Assembly (NCBI GenBank): GCA_023412495.1
Contig: JAEYNP010000063.1
Location: 1 to 21,645, forward strand
Length of the DNA: 21,645 nucleotides
From: Pseudomonadota bacterium
GTDB taxonomy: Bacteria > Desulfobacterota > Desulfobulbia > Desulfobulbales > Desulfocapsaceae
Reading direction: 5' to 3'
In this document: positions 15,019-21,645 of the stretch, piece after piece
How positions within the stretch are numbered: position 1 is the stretch's first letter
Layout: every line of letters starts with the position of its first letter
Notes under the pieces: model-generated
The model's database searches: none
What the model was told of the DNA's origin: nothing
What the model saw: only the letters and a program-made list of their open reading frames with translations
Translations under genes and position numbers: made by a program

Positions 15019-15676
15019 GTAATCTCCTTGTTATTTTCTCGTTTCCAATAGCTCATCGGAGCGTATCGCTGTCAATCCCGTTCCAAGGGCAGAGCCCCAT
15101 GCCAAAGCGCAGGCTTTGATATTTTACAAATTCAACTCACTCGAAGAATTAATACAATCCAACTCTTCATCTTTCCCTCGAGGAGAGAAGCAGTAGACCA
15201 TACCTGAGGTAAATCCTGAAGAGCGCCCCGCACCTTTTTTCCTTTTGCAGCAGCAGAGGCGTCGACATTTCTTTGCGATGATAGCAGAAAACGTGCCAGC
15301 ACCTCCTAAGCAAATCGACTATGCCAACATATTCACTTAATCTCAAAGTCTTACCTGACCAACGAAAAATGATGGTTGACAGATCCAGACACATTTTCAC
15401 GTCAGCGTGGTTACTAAAAGGGAATTGGGCCGCCTGATATTGAAATGGGGAGAGAGAAGGATGTTTTCCCTGAAGAAAAGAACAAATATAAGACGGAGAT
15501 CTGAGCTTCATATCGAAGTCGAAATCAACAAAACCAGAATTACACAAACAACTCCTATTGACAGTTATAGTATCTAATGATATTTTTCTGAATAGCTGAT
15601 TTAATAGAAAATTTTTAAAAAATTACCGAAATTATTTTTAATGATATCAAAAAAATCCTAACAAACAATAATTTAC
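15019..15676. other. Long AT-rich intergenic region between divergent loci
   Basis: About 658 bp separate the PKD gene (minus) from the deacetylase operon (plus). The region grows AT-rich toward the plus-strand operon. A 126-codon minus-strand frame (15167-15547) shows no recognisable family, signal or ribosome-binding site, and I do not call it. Two small hairpins lie at 15087-15097 (GGGC/GCCC) and 15103-15118 (CAAAGC/GCTTTG), on the PKD side. A good plus-strand promoter candidate lies at 15558-15586. Confidence 0.6.
15558..15586 (+). promoter_or_regulatory. Candidate sigma-70 promoter of the exosortase operon
   Basis: A perfect TTGACA (15558-15563) is followed by a 17-bp spacer and TATTTT (15581-15586, four of six consensus bases). 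It would give a 5' leader of about 85 nt before the deacetylase ATG at 15677. Confidence 0.55.
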
Positions 15677-16549
15677 ATGCAGTTCATTAGGAATTGTCTC
15701 ACTATAGATGTGGAGGACTACTTCCAGGTTAACGCCTTTGCCGCCCGGATCAACAGGAACCAGTGGCAATCCTTTCCGCTCCGGGTCGATCGGAACACCG
15801 GCCGAATCCTCGACATACTCGATGCACATGGCATAAAGGCGACTTTTTTTGTGCTGGGCTGGGTTGCCGAGCGATTGCCTGCCCTGGTACGTGAGATCCA
15901 CGGGCGCGGCCACGAGATCGCCTGTCACGGCTTCTGGCATGAGCTGATATTCCAGATCGGCCCTGATAAATTTCGCGAAGACATCCGGCGGGCGAAGAAC
16001 TTGCTCGAAGACCAGATCGGCCAGCGGGTGAACGGCTACCGCGCTCCCAGCTACTCCATCACCAACCGGTCGCTGTGGGCGCTGACCATTCTCGCCGAGG
16101 AGGGATTCACTTATGATTCCAGTATATTTCCGATTTTTCACGACACCTACGGCATTCCCGAGGCCAAGCGCTTCCCCCATATCATCGAGACCGATGCCGG
16201 CAGCCTGCACGAATTTCCCTTGACAACCCTCTCCCTGAAACTCGGCGGAAGGACAATCCATCTGCCCATCGCCGGCGGAGGATATCTGAGACTCCTGCCG
16301 GCGGGTGTCATCCGCCGTGGGATCGCCTCGATCAATGAAAAAGAGCGGCAGCCGGCAGTACTCTACGTCCATCCCTGGGAGATCGACCCGGACCAGCCGC
16401 GCATCAAGGCGGGGATGAAATCGCGATTCAGACACTACCTGAATCTTCGCGGCACCGAAAAAAAGCTCAGGTACCTGTTTACAGAGCTGTCGTTCGCCCC
16501 CATGAACGTATTTTTCTCACAATCCGGAGCAACCTGTGCAAAAAACTGA
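15677..16549 (+). CDS. XrtA-associated polysaccharide deacetylase
   Basis: This NodB-type deacetylase probably removes N-acetyl groups from the exopolysaccharide. The 290-residue protein has LTIDVEDYFQV (8-18, catalytic and metal Asp), ATFFVLGW (55-62), the metal-binding pair in CHGFWHE (His84 and His88), GYRAPSYS (120-127) and HPWEID (232-237). The DVEDYF start, and the position next to exosortase, fit the PEP-CTERM-associated deacetylase family (TIGR03006, from memory). No signal peptide is seen, so it may act in the cytoplasm or at the inner membrane. It overlaps the next gene by 14 bp and opens a five-gene overlapping operon. A TTGACA promoter lies about 100 bp upstream. Confidence 0.92.
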   Translation: MQFIRNCLTIDVEDYFQVNAFAARINRNQWQSFPLRVDRNTGRILDILDAHGIKATFFVLGWVAERLPALVREIHGRGHEIACHGFWHELIFQIGPDKFREDIRRAKNLLEDQIGQRVNGYRAPSYSITNRSLWALTILAEEGFTYDSSIFPIFHDTYGIPEAKRFPHIIETDAGSLHEFPLTTLSLKLGGRTIHLPIAGGGYLRLLPAGVIRRGIASINEKERQPAVLYVHPWEIDPDQPRIKAGMKSRFRHYLNLRGTEKKLRYLFTELSFAPMNVFFSQSGATCAKN

Positions 16550-17588
16550 CCATTCAACCTGCAGCGTCGAAACCGATTGCGTCGATCGGGACGGATGGGA
16601 TGTCTATGTCGAAACCCACCCCGCCGCCAGCAATTACCATCAATACGGCTGGCGTGAGGTTATAGAGGGCAGCTTCGGTCACCGGTGCCTTTACCTGGCT
16701 GCCCGGAAAAGCGACAATGTTATCGAAGGGATATTGCCGCTCGTGCTGATGCGGAGCCGATTGTTCGGGCGTTTTCTCATTTCCCTCCCGTTCTTCAATT
16801 ACGGCGGCGTACTCTGCCACGGACGGGAAGCCGGCGACGCGCTTATGGCCAGGGCGGTCGGCCTGCAAAAGGAATTCGGTGCGGAATATATCGAGTTGCG
16901 GCATACCGAGCCGTGGTCGGCCGAGTTGCCCACGAAACAACATAAGGTTGCCATGATCCTCGATCTCGCCGAAAGTTCGGAGGCACTCTGGCAAGGCTTC
17001 AACCCAAAACTCCGCAATCAGATCCGCAAAGCTGAAAAAAGCGATCTCACGGCCACTGTCGGCGGCAGAGAACTACTGGCCGACTTTTACCGTGTTTTCG
17101 CCCGCAACATGAGAGATCTCGGCACCCCGGTGTACAGTCGGAAGTTTTTCTCCCGCATTCTGGCGGTATTCCGGGAGAAGAGCCATATCATCGTCGTGCA
17201 TCTTCAAAAGAAACCCGTTGCTGCCGGCCTGGTCAGCCGATTTCACGATACGATGGAGATTCCCTGGGCCTCTTCCATCCGTGCCTACAACCCGCTGTGC
17301 CCCAACAACCTGCTGTACTGGACGGCTCTGCAACTGGCGCTCGCGTCCGGCTGCAGGCGGTTCGACTTCGGCCGGTCCACACCCGGGGAAGGAACCTACA
17401 ATTTCAAGAAGCAATGGGGTGCCAGACCGACCCTGCTGCATTGGCAGTATCTGCTGCCGGAAGGGAGGGCCATGCCGGAACTGAACACGAAAAACCCGAA
17501 ATTCGATTTGGCTATCAAGCTCTGGCGGAAGCTGCCGCTCCCTGTCACCAGGCTGCTCGGCCCCCGGATCGTGAAGTGCATCCCGTGA
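16536..17588 (+). CDS. FemAB-like GNAT-fold protein, XrtA system-associated
   Basis: This 350-residue protein belongs to the FemAB-related acyltransferase group found with exosortase/exopolysaccharide loci (TIGR03019, from memory). FemAB relatives transfer amino acids from aminoacyl-tRNA to peptidoglycan precursors; the substrate of this subgroup is not established. Visible features include YHQYGWREVIEGSFGH near residues 34-49, FFNYGGVLCHG, the charged segment NPKLRNQIRKAEKS and a C-terminal RRFDFGRSTPGEGTYNFKKQW segment. The GTG start at 16536 has GGAG about 7 bp upstream and lies inside the deacetylase gene. Its TGA stop overlaps the GTG start of the next gene as GTGA. It probably decorates the polysaccharide or its lipid carrier, but this is inference. 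Confidence 0.88.
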   Translation: MQKTDHSTCSVETDCVDRDGWDVYVETHPAASNYHQYGWREVIEGSFGHRCLYLAARKSDNVIEGILPLVLMRSRLFGRFLISLPFFNYGGVLCHGREAGDALMARAVGLQKEFGAEYIELRHTEPWSAELPTKQHKVAMILDLAESSEALWQGFNPKLRNQIRKAEKSDLTATVGGRELLADFYRVFARNMRDLGTPVYSRKFFSRILAVFREKSHIIVVHLQKKPVAAGLVSRFHDTMEIPWASSIRAYNPLCPNNLLYWTALQLALASGCRRFDFGRSTPGEGTYNFKKQWGARPTLLHWQYLLPEGRAMPELNTKNPKFDLAIKLWRKLPLPVTRLLGPRIVKCIP

Positions 17589-18862
17589 GCGTGCGCATCG
17601 GCAGAACACTGCCGCCGGCGGTAGCCTCGATCGGCCTGCGCGATTTAGGCCACGGCCTGCTCGCCATGCGGCGGAAGAACAAGGCGACCGCCGCCTTTAC
17701 CGACGACCTGAAAGAATTCTTCCAGGTCAGCCAGTGCTGGCTGCTGTCGTCGGGCAAGGCCTCGCTGGCCATCATCCTCCAAGCGTTGCGGGAACTCCAG
17801 CCGGAGAAGGATGAAGTGCTCATCCCCGCTTTTACCTGCTATTCGGTCCCTGCCGCCATTTTTCGGGTGGGCCTGAAGATCAGGATCTGCGATATCGAGC
17901 CGGATACGCTGGACTTTGACTACCGGGAGCTTGCCCGTCAGGTATCGGCTCCCCGGCTGCTCTGCGTGATTCCCACCCACCTCTTCGGGGTGACCGCCGA
18001 TATCCCGAAGGTCCGCGCGGTCATCGGCAAGAGAGAGATCGCGATCGTCGAGGATGCGGCACAGGTTATGGGCGGTGAACGGCGGGGCCGGAAAGCCGGC
18101 ACACAGGGCGATGTCGGTTTTTACAGTCTTGAGCGGGGCAAGGCTTTTTCCACCGTGAAGGGTGGGATAATCGTGACTAACTCCCCTGCCATCGGCGAGG
18201 CCCTGAAGAGAAAGGTTGCTGCCATTCCGCCCCCCGGCCTGTCGGAACAATGCATCATGGCATTGTACGCGGCCGCACTTGCGGTCTTCACCCGGCCCTG
18301 GCTGTACTGGATTCCCAAGTCGCTGCCCTTTCTCCGGCTGGGGGAGACGCGTTTCGAGCCGGATTTTTCGATCAAACTGTTGTCCGACTTCCAGTCGGGG
18401 ATGGCAGCGGACTGGCGGAACCGGCTTCTAGAGGATAAGCGATGCAGGGCCGAAAACTCCGCCTTTTTCGAAAAGCTGGGGATTCCCCCAAGCTGCCCCC
18501 CGGAAACGCTCTTCTCCGGACCGCTCAGATATCCCGTCCTGGCGGCGAACCGGGAGAAAAAAATGGCGATGCTCCGGCAAAGCGAACGGCTGGGGCTGGG
18601 GGCCGCGGATGTCTATCCGGGCACGGTGGATACTATCCCCCGCCTCAAGGGATCGATTGTAGGCGGCTGCTCGGTGAAGGCCCGGACAATCGTTGAAAGG
18701 ATCTTCACACTTCCGGTGCACCCACTGGTGACCGGGGCTTATTTGCGGAAAATTGCCGACTTGGCAGGAAACCGGGAAGAGACTGGCGAAAACTACAGAC
18801 AACAACCCAAAATAAAGGAGGCAGGACTCGGTGACGGTATTCAAGAAGATATCAGGCGTTGA
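17585..18862 (+). CDS. DegT/DnrJ/EryC1-type PLP-dependent aminotransferase
   Basis: This cytoplasmic PLP enzyme probably aminates a keto-sugar nucleotide used for the exopolysaccharide. The 425-residue protein shows SSGKASLAI (55-63, cofactor phosphate region), PAFTCYSVPAAI (81-92), VEDAAQ with Asp157, and FYSLERGKAFSTVKGG (179-194), where Lys186 aligns with the Schiff-base lysine of the family. The C-terminal half is less typical. The GTG at 17585 overlaps the FemAB stop by 4 bp; a second GTG 6 bp later is possible. The frame is open further upstream, but that stretch lies inside the FemAB gene. It overlaps the exosortase gene by 32 bp. The sugar substrate is unknown. Confidence 0.85.
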   Translation: MSVRIGRTLPPAVASIGLRDLGHGLLAMRRKNKATAAFTDDLKEFFQVSQCWLLSSGKASLAIILQALRELQPEKDEVLIPAFTCYSVPAAIFRVGLKIRICDIEPDTLDFDYRELARQVSAPRLLCVIPTHLFGVTADIPKVRAVIGKREIAIVEDAAQVMGGERRGRKAGTQGDVGFYSLERGKAFSTVKGGIIVTNSPAIGEALKRKVAAIPPPGLSEQCIMALYAAALAVFTRPWLYWIPKSLPFLRLGETRFEPDFSIKLLSDFQSGMAADWRNRLLEDKRCRAENSAFFEKLGIPPSCPPETLFSGPLRYPVLAANREKKMAMLRQSERLGLGAADVYPGTVDTIPRLKGSIVGGCSVKARTIVERIFTLPVHPLVTGAYLRKIADLAGNREETGENYRQQPKIKEAGLGDGIQEDIRR

Positions 18863-19682
18863 CAGATTGAAGATGCTTTCGCTGCTGCTCTTTTGGCTCG
18901 CGCTCTTCTCTCCTATCTATCCGGACATGGTCCGGGATTGGCTCTCTGACCCGGACAACTCCCACGGCTTCATCGTGCCTTTCGTGGCCTGCTACTTTAT
19001 CTGGAACAGGAGAGACCGGCTCAATCCGATCACCATCGCGGACTCGTGGTGGGGCTGCCTCATGCTGATCGCCACGCTGACCCTGTACGTGCTGAGCGTG
19101 GCGGGCGGCCTGACATTTCCCGCCAGGGTGGCGATGGTACTCTCGCTCTTCGGCCTGGTCTGGTGCATGCTGGGAAATGCAACAATACGTGTTCTGGCCT
19201 TTCCGATCCTCTTCCTGCTGTTCATGATTCCGGTACCCTATTCGCTGATCAATCTGGTTTCCGGCCCCCTGCAGCTCTTGGCCACAAAAATCTCCGCCGG
19301 CGTGATCGCGGCATGTTCCATCCCCGTCTTTCGCGACGGCAACATGCTCTATTTTGTCAGGACACAACTCGAGGTGGCCGAGGCCTGCAGCGGCATCAGG
19401 TCGATCATCTCCCTGTCGATGCTGGCCGTGGCCTTTGCCAGTCTGAGCCAGGCCGGGTGGGCCGGGAAAGCCACCCTGATCCTTCTGGCCATACCGATCG
19501 CCCTGGCGGGCAATATCATCCGTGTCACCGGCACCGGCATCCTTGCTCATTTCTTCGGAGACCGTGTGGCTCGAGGTTTTCTTCACGAGTTTTCAGGAGT
19601 TGCCATCTTCGTCCTGGGATTCGCCGTGCTCTTTTGGATCTATACCCTGATTAACAGAAAGGTATCCGTCAATGTCCAATAA
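18831..19682 (+). CDS. xrtA: Exosortase (XrtA/EpsH family)
   Basis: Exosortases are multi-pass inner-membrane cysteine proteases that process PEP-CTERM-type C-terminal sorting signals, coupled to exopolysaccharide production. This 283-residue protein has about eight hydrophobic segments, the NSHGFIVP motif (43-50), and the proposed catalytic set: Cys186 in EACSGIRS, Arg231 in NIIRVTGT and His252 in LHEFSG. The GTG at 18831 has AAGGAGG upstream, and the start lies inside the aminotransferase gene. epsI follows with an 11-bp overlap. The gene neighbours (deacetylase, FemAB, EpsI) support the XrtA subtype, though XrtB/XrtD cannot be excluded from sequence alone. No protein with a recognisable PEP-CTERM tail lies in the window, so its substrates must be elsewhere. 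Confidence 0.92.
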   Translation: MTVFKKISGVDRLKMLSLLLFWLALFSPIYPDMVRDWLSDPDNSHGFIVPFVACYFIWNRRDRLNPITIADSWWGCLMLIATLTLYVLSVAGGLTFPARVAMVLSLFGLVWCMLGNATIRVLAFPILFLLFMIPVPYSLINLVSGPLQLLATKISAGVIAACSIPVFRDGNMLYFVRTQLEVAEACSGIRSIISLSMLAVAFASLSQAGWAGKATLILLAIPIALAGNIIRVTGTGILAHFFGDRVARGFLHEFSGVAIFVLGFAVLFWIYTLINRKVSVNVQ

Positions 19683-20322
19683 ATCCTATGCCACCTGTTT
19701 GTTGGCAATGATCTTTGCGGCAGGAATCCTGGGCGCCCGCTCGTCGGTCTCGGTGCCTGTCGTCATTCGGACCAATCTCGAAAATCTCCCCATGATGGTC
19801 GACAACTATACCGCCAAGGAGGCCTCCTTTCCCGACGCGGTTTACAGGGAACTCAACGCCGACAAGCATGTTTACCGCCATTACATCTCAGGAAACGGCG
19901 AGTCGGTCAGCCTGTATATCGGCTATTACGGCACGGCGAAAGGCGGCAGGACCGGACACAATCCCTATGCCTGCCTACCCAGCCAGGGTTCCGCGATCGT
20001 CGACACCGATGTGATGTACCTCCGGCAGACCGTCACGGGGAAAGACCTGCCGGTCAACTATGTACTGGCGCGGAAAGATGGAGTCGATACCGTCCTGCTG
20101 CACTGGTACCAAGCGGCGGGCACGAAGGTCATGGCAACGGGACTGATGCAGAATATCGAACGCTTTACCGGCAGGCTCCTCCGCAATCGCGATGACGGCG
20201 CCTATGTGCAGATTTCGTCAGCCGCACAGGGAGATGATGTCTCAAAAACACGAGAGAAGGTAAAGGAATTCGCCGAACGGGTTTTGAATCTGCTGCCGGA
20301 TTACTGGCCCGAGGAACGCTAA
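19672..20322 (+). CDS. epsI: EpsI family exosortase-associated protein
   Basis: The 216-residue protein belongs to the EpsI (DUF3485) family, found either next to exosortases or fused to their C-terminus. It has an N-terminal hydrophobic segment (about 7-22), which may be a signal anchor, and the family region LYIGYYGTAKGGRTGHNP leading into CLPSQG (Cys101), normally seen as a conserved Cys-Leu-Pro stretch. It probably acts in the periplasm with the exosortase, but its role is not known. GAAAGG lies about 8 bp before the ATG, and the start overlaps the exosortase gene by 11 bp. It ends the operon; a strong hairpin lies 34 bp downstream. Confidence 0.9.
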   Translation: MSNKSYATCLLAMIFAAGILGARSSVSVPVVIRTNLENLPMMVDNYTAKEASFPDAVYRELNADKHVYRHYISGNGESVSLYIGYYGTAKGGRTGHNPYACLPSQGSAIVDTDVMYLRQTVTGKDLPVNYVLARKDGVDTVLLHWYQAAGTKVMATGLMQNIERFTGRLLRNRDDGAYVQISSAAQGDDVSKTREKVKEFAERVLNLLPDYWPEER

Positions 20323-20355
20323 CTCCCCTTCAGACACAAGGTACGCAGAAATGGA

Positions 20356-20389
20356 TGCGCCCTTTCCGGCAGAAGCCGGAAAGGGCGCA
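20356..20389. terminator. Perfect 15-bp hairpin between convergent genes
   Basis: TGCGCCCTTTCCGGC (20356-20370) and its exact reverse complement (20375-20389) flank an AGAA loop. It lies between epsI (plus) and the FnIII/jelly-roll gene (minus), so it could end transcription from both sides. No clear T-run follows on either strand, so termination is likely but not certain. Confidence 0.65.
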
Positions 20390-20452
20390 GGTTCGAGAGG
20401 TCACGGCTTGTGGATGCCTCTACAAGCCGCTGTATCACGGAAAAGCCCGGCC

Positions 20453-21645
20453 TTAATTGGACACGACCTTGAGGCCGGTCGGCGCGCTGAGCGGCACCCA
20501 CGGCAGGGCCGTTGTTACCGTCAATTCGTCGAGCCACATGGTCTGCGCAATCGGCGAGCCGTCGCTCATATATGGAGCCAACACGAACTGCGCCCACTTC
20601 TTGGTGGCGTCCTGGGCGGTGCGGTACAGGACATCCTGGCGGTCGATGACTCGAACGCCATCAACCCACTGCATCATGACGCCGTCGGCCAGTCCCTTGC
20701 CGCCGCTGACGGTGTTCATCTTCATATAGACTTCCACCTTATGCCATGCGTTGGGAGAGACGGTGCTCGTGTGGGCCTTCCACAGATTGGCGCTGAAGTA
20801 CGGATTCGTCCCGGAGCAGACGCCTGTTACGCCCGCGGGAACCGGGGTATTGCAGTAAGCCACGCTTCTTTCCTCGGTAACAGAGGTCAGATTGTTCGGC
20901 GGCGTGCCGTTGGCGGTGTTGATCCTCCTTTGATCCTGGATCGCCAGTTGCGGCCTGATGGCATATGCGTTGCCGATATCGGAGACAAACTCGATATAGG
21001 AACTCAGATAGTTCGAGGCAAGCGACGACCAGACGCCGTCCAGGTCCGAGAGAATCTGGATCATATGCGGATCATAGGTCTTCTGCGAACCACGCCATCC
21101 CGACTGGAACTTCACGTAGAACGAGACGTAGAGACTTTCGGTCGGGGTGAACTGCTTGCGCATCGCCCCTCCATTGGTCGGTTTGGTCGCCCCTTGCGCC
21201 CAGGCCCACTGCAAGCCGTTGCCCGACTGTCCGCCGGATACCACTGAGCCGTGGGTGGTAGCGTCATACCAGCCTCTAGAGGCGAAACTGCCATTCTCGA
21301 AACTCTCCTGCAGGAGGGTTGTCGCGGCAGTCTGGGTCGTGGCGCTTGCCGCGACGGATTGCGCCGACTCGTTGCCGGCCTTATCGATAGCCGACACCTT
21401 GTAGCTGTACGAGGTGGAGGCCGAGAGACCGGAATCCGCATACGAGGTGGTCGTGGTCGTGGTGACCAGGGTACCATTGCGGTACACCTTGTAACCGGTT
21501 ACCCCGATGTTGTCGGTCGACGCGGTCCAGGTGAGGTTGATGGACGATGAAGAAACCGCAGTGGCGGTCACCCCGCTCGGGACGGAGGGAGCCGTCGTGT
21601 CCGGCGGCGCCTGCGTCGTGGCGCTTGCCGCGACGGATTGCGCCG
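20453..21645 (-). CDS. Secreted-type protein with FnIII modules and a C-terminal jelly-roll domain (5' truncated by window)
   Basis: Only the C-terminal part, about 396 codons, is in the window; the frame stays open to the right edge. Visible domains are an FnIII module (INLTWTAST, TGYKVYRNGT, YSYKVSAIDKAGNES) followed by an Ala/Ser/Thr linker and a domain of about 260 residues with ESFENGS at its start, VSFYVKFQSGW, KVEVYMKMNT and WLDELTV at its end. That domain looks like a concanavalin-type jelly roll, as seen in carbohydrate-binding proteins and some polysaccharide lyases; no catalytic residues can be assigned. The linker DNA at about 21330-21365 recurs almost identically at 21612-21645, which implies recently duplicated FnIII modules. 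The protein ends with SAPTGLKVVSN, like the start of another FnIII domain cut short. Confidence 0.8.
   Translation of the reverse strand, partial: AQSVAASATTQAPPDTTAPSVPSGVTATAVSSSSINLTWTASTDNIGVTGYKVYRNGTLVTTTTTTSYADSGLSASTSYSYKVSAIDKAGNESAQSVAASATTQTAATTLLQESFENGSFASRGWYDATTHGSVVSGGQSGNGLQWAWAQGATKPTNGGAMRKQFTPTESLYVSFYVKFQSGWRGSQKTYDPHMIQILSDLDGVWSSLASNYLSSYIEFVSDIGNAYAIRPQLAIQDQRRINTANGTPPNNLTSVTEERSVAYCNTPVPAGVTGVCSGTNPYFSANLWKAHTSTVSPNAWHKVEVYMKMNTVSGGKGLADGVMMQWVDGVRVIDRQDVLYRTAQDATKKWAQFVLAPYMSDGSPIAQTMWLDELTVTTALPWVPLSAPTGLKVVSN
21331..21364 (-). repeat. Internal near-identical linker repeat, copy 1
   Basis: Thirty-four bases here match 21612-21645 except for one base. Both encode the linker SVAASATTQA between FnIII modules of the same protein. 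Confidence 0.75.
21612..21645 (-). repeat. Internal near-identical linker repeat, copy 2 (runs to window edge)
   Basis: This is the second copy of the linker at 21331-21364. The similarity may continue beyond the window, which would mean the whole FnIII module is duplicated. Confidence 0.7.

Noticed and set aside
15095..15115. Possible sigma-54 promoter (TGGCATGGGGC, then TCTGCC, minus strand) before the PKD gene
   Set aside because: The GG to GC spacing is one base off the strict sigma-54 requirement.
12365..15220. AAATCCTGAAGA shared between about 12366 and 15211
   Set aside because: Only about 12 bp with no extended similarity, so it is likely chance.
15167..15547. 126-codon minus-strand frame in the long intergenic region
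   Set aside because: No recognisable domain, signal peptide or ribosome-binding site, and a composition that reads like translated non-coding DNA.

Overview
The window looks like a GC-rich (by eye well above 50% G+C) Gram-negative chromosome segment, most likely a Deltaproteobacterium / Desulfuromonadota (Geobacter- or Desulfuromonas-like). I infer this from the exosortase/EpsI exopolysaccharide locus, the PilZ, CvpA and UPF0280 proteins, and secreted PKD/fibronectin-III proteins. No rRNA or tRNA gene, CRISPR array, transposase or phage gene was recognised.

Layout. 1-200: tandem heptamer array with inverted copies. 201-2983 (-): manB then manC, supplying GDP-mannose. 3105-5025 (+): rmlA and rmlD, dTDP-rhamnose genes split by a structured repeat; rmlB and rmlC are absent here. 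5180-7249 (-): PilZ c-di-GMP receptor, UPF0280 (ApbE-like) and CvpA. 7580-9215 (+): phosphopantetheinyl transferase overlapping formamidopyrimidine-DNA glycosylase (fpg). 9350-10591 (-): divergent MoeA. 10851-12230 (-): polyprenyl-phosphate sugar transferase of the exosortase-associated type. 12695-15018 (-): two secreted proteins, a PKD/beta-repeat protein and a small FnIII protein. 15677-20322 (+): five overlapping genes forming one translationally coupled XrtA-type operon (polysaccharide deacetylase, FemAB-like, DegT-family aminotransferase, exosortase, EpsI). 20453-21645 (-): a secreted-type FnIII plus jelly-roll protein running off the right edge.

Together the genes make nucleotide sugars (GDP-mannose, dTDP-rhamnose), start a lipid-linked polysaccharide (sugar transferase), modify it (deacetylase, FemAB-like and aminotransferase candidates) and couple it to exosortase-dependent surface sorting; the PilZ protein could link this to c-di-GMP. 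No PEP-CTERM-type sorting signal is visible on any secreted protein in the window.

The most unusual content is non-coding. A dispersed element of about 116-144 bp occurs four times (3998-4113, 5607-5750, 7428-7566, 12556-12698). It folds into a series of hairpins, and its longest stem shows compensatory base changes between copies. Two copies abut and supply the stop codon of the neighbouring gene, from opposite ends of the element. A second short repeat starts at the TAG stop codons of both pilZ and fpg. A 17-unit heptamer array, a 9-bp-period inverted GTGGAC/GTCCAC structure and a three-hairpin cluster (12429-12545) add further structured DNA.
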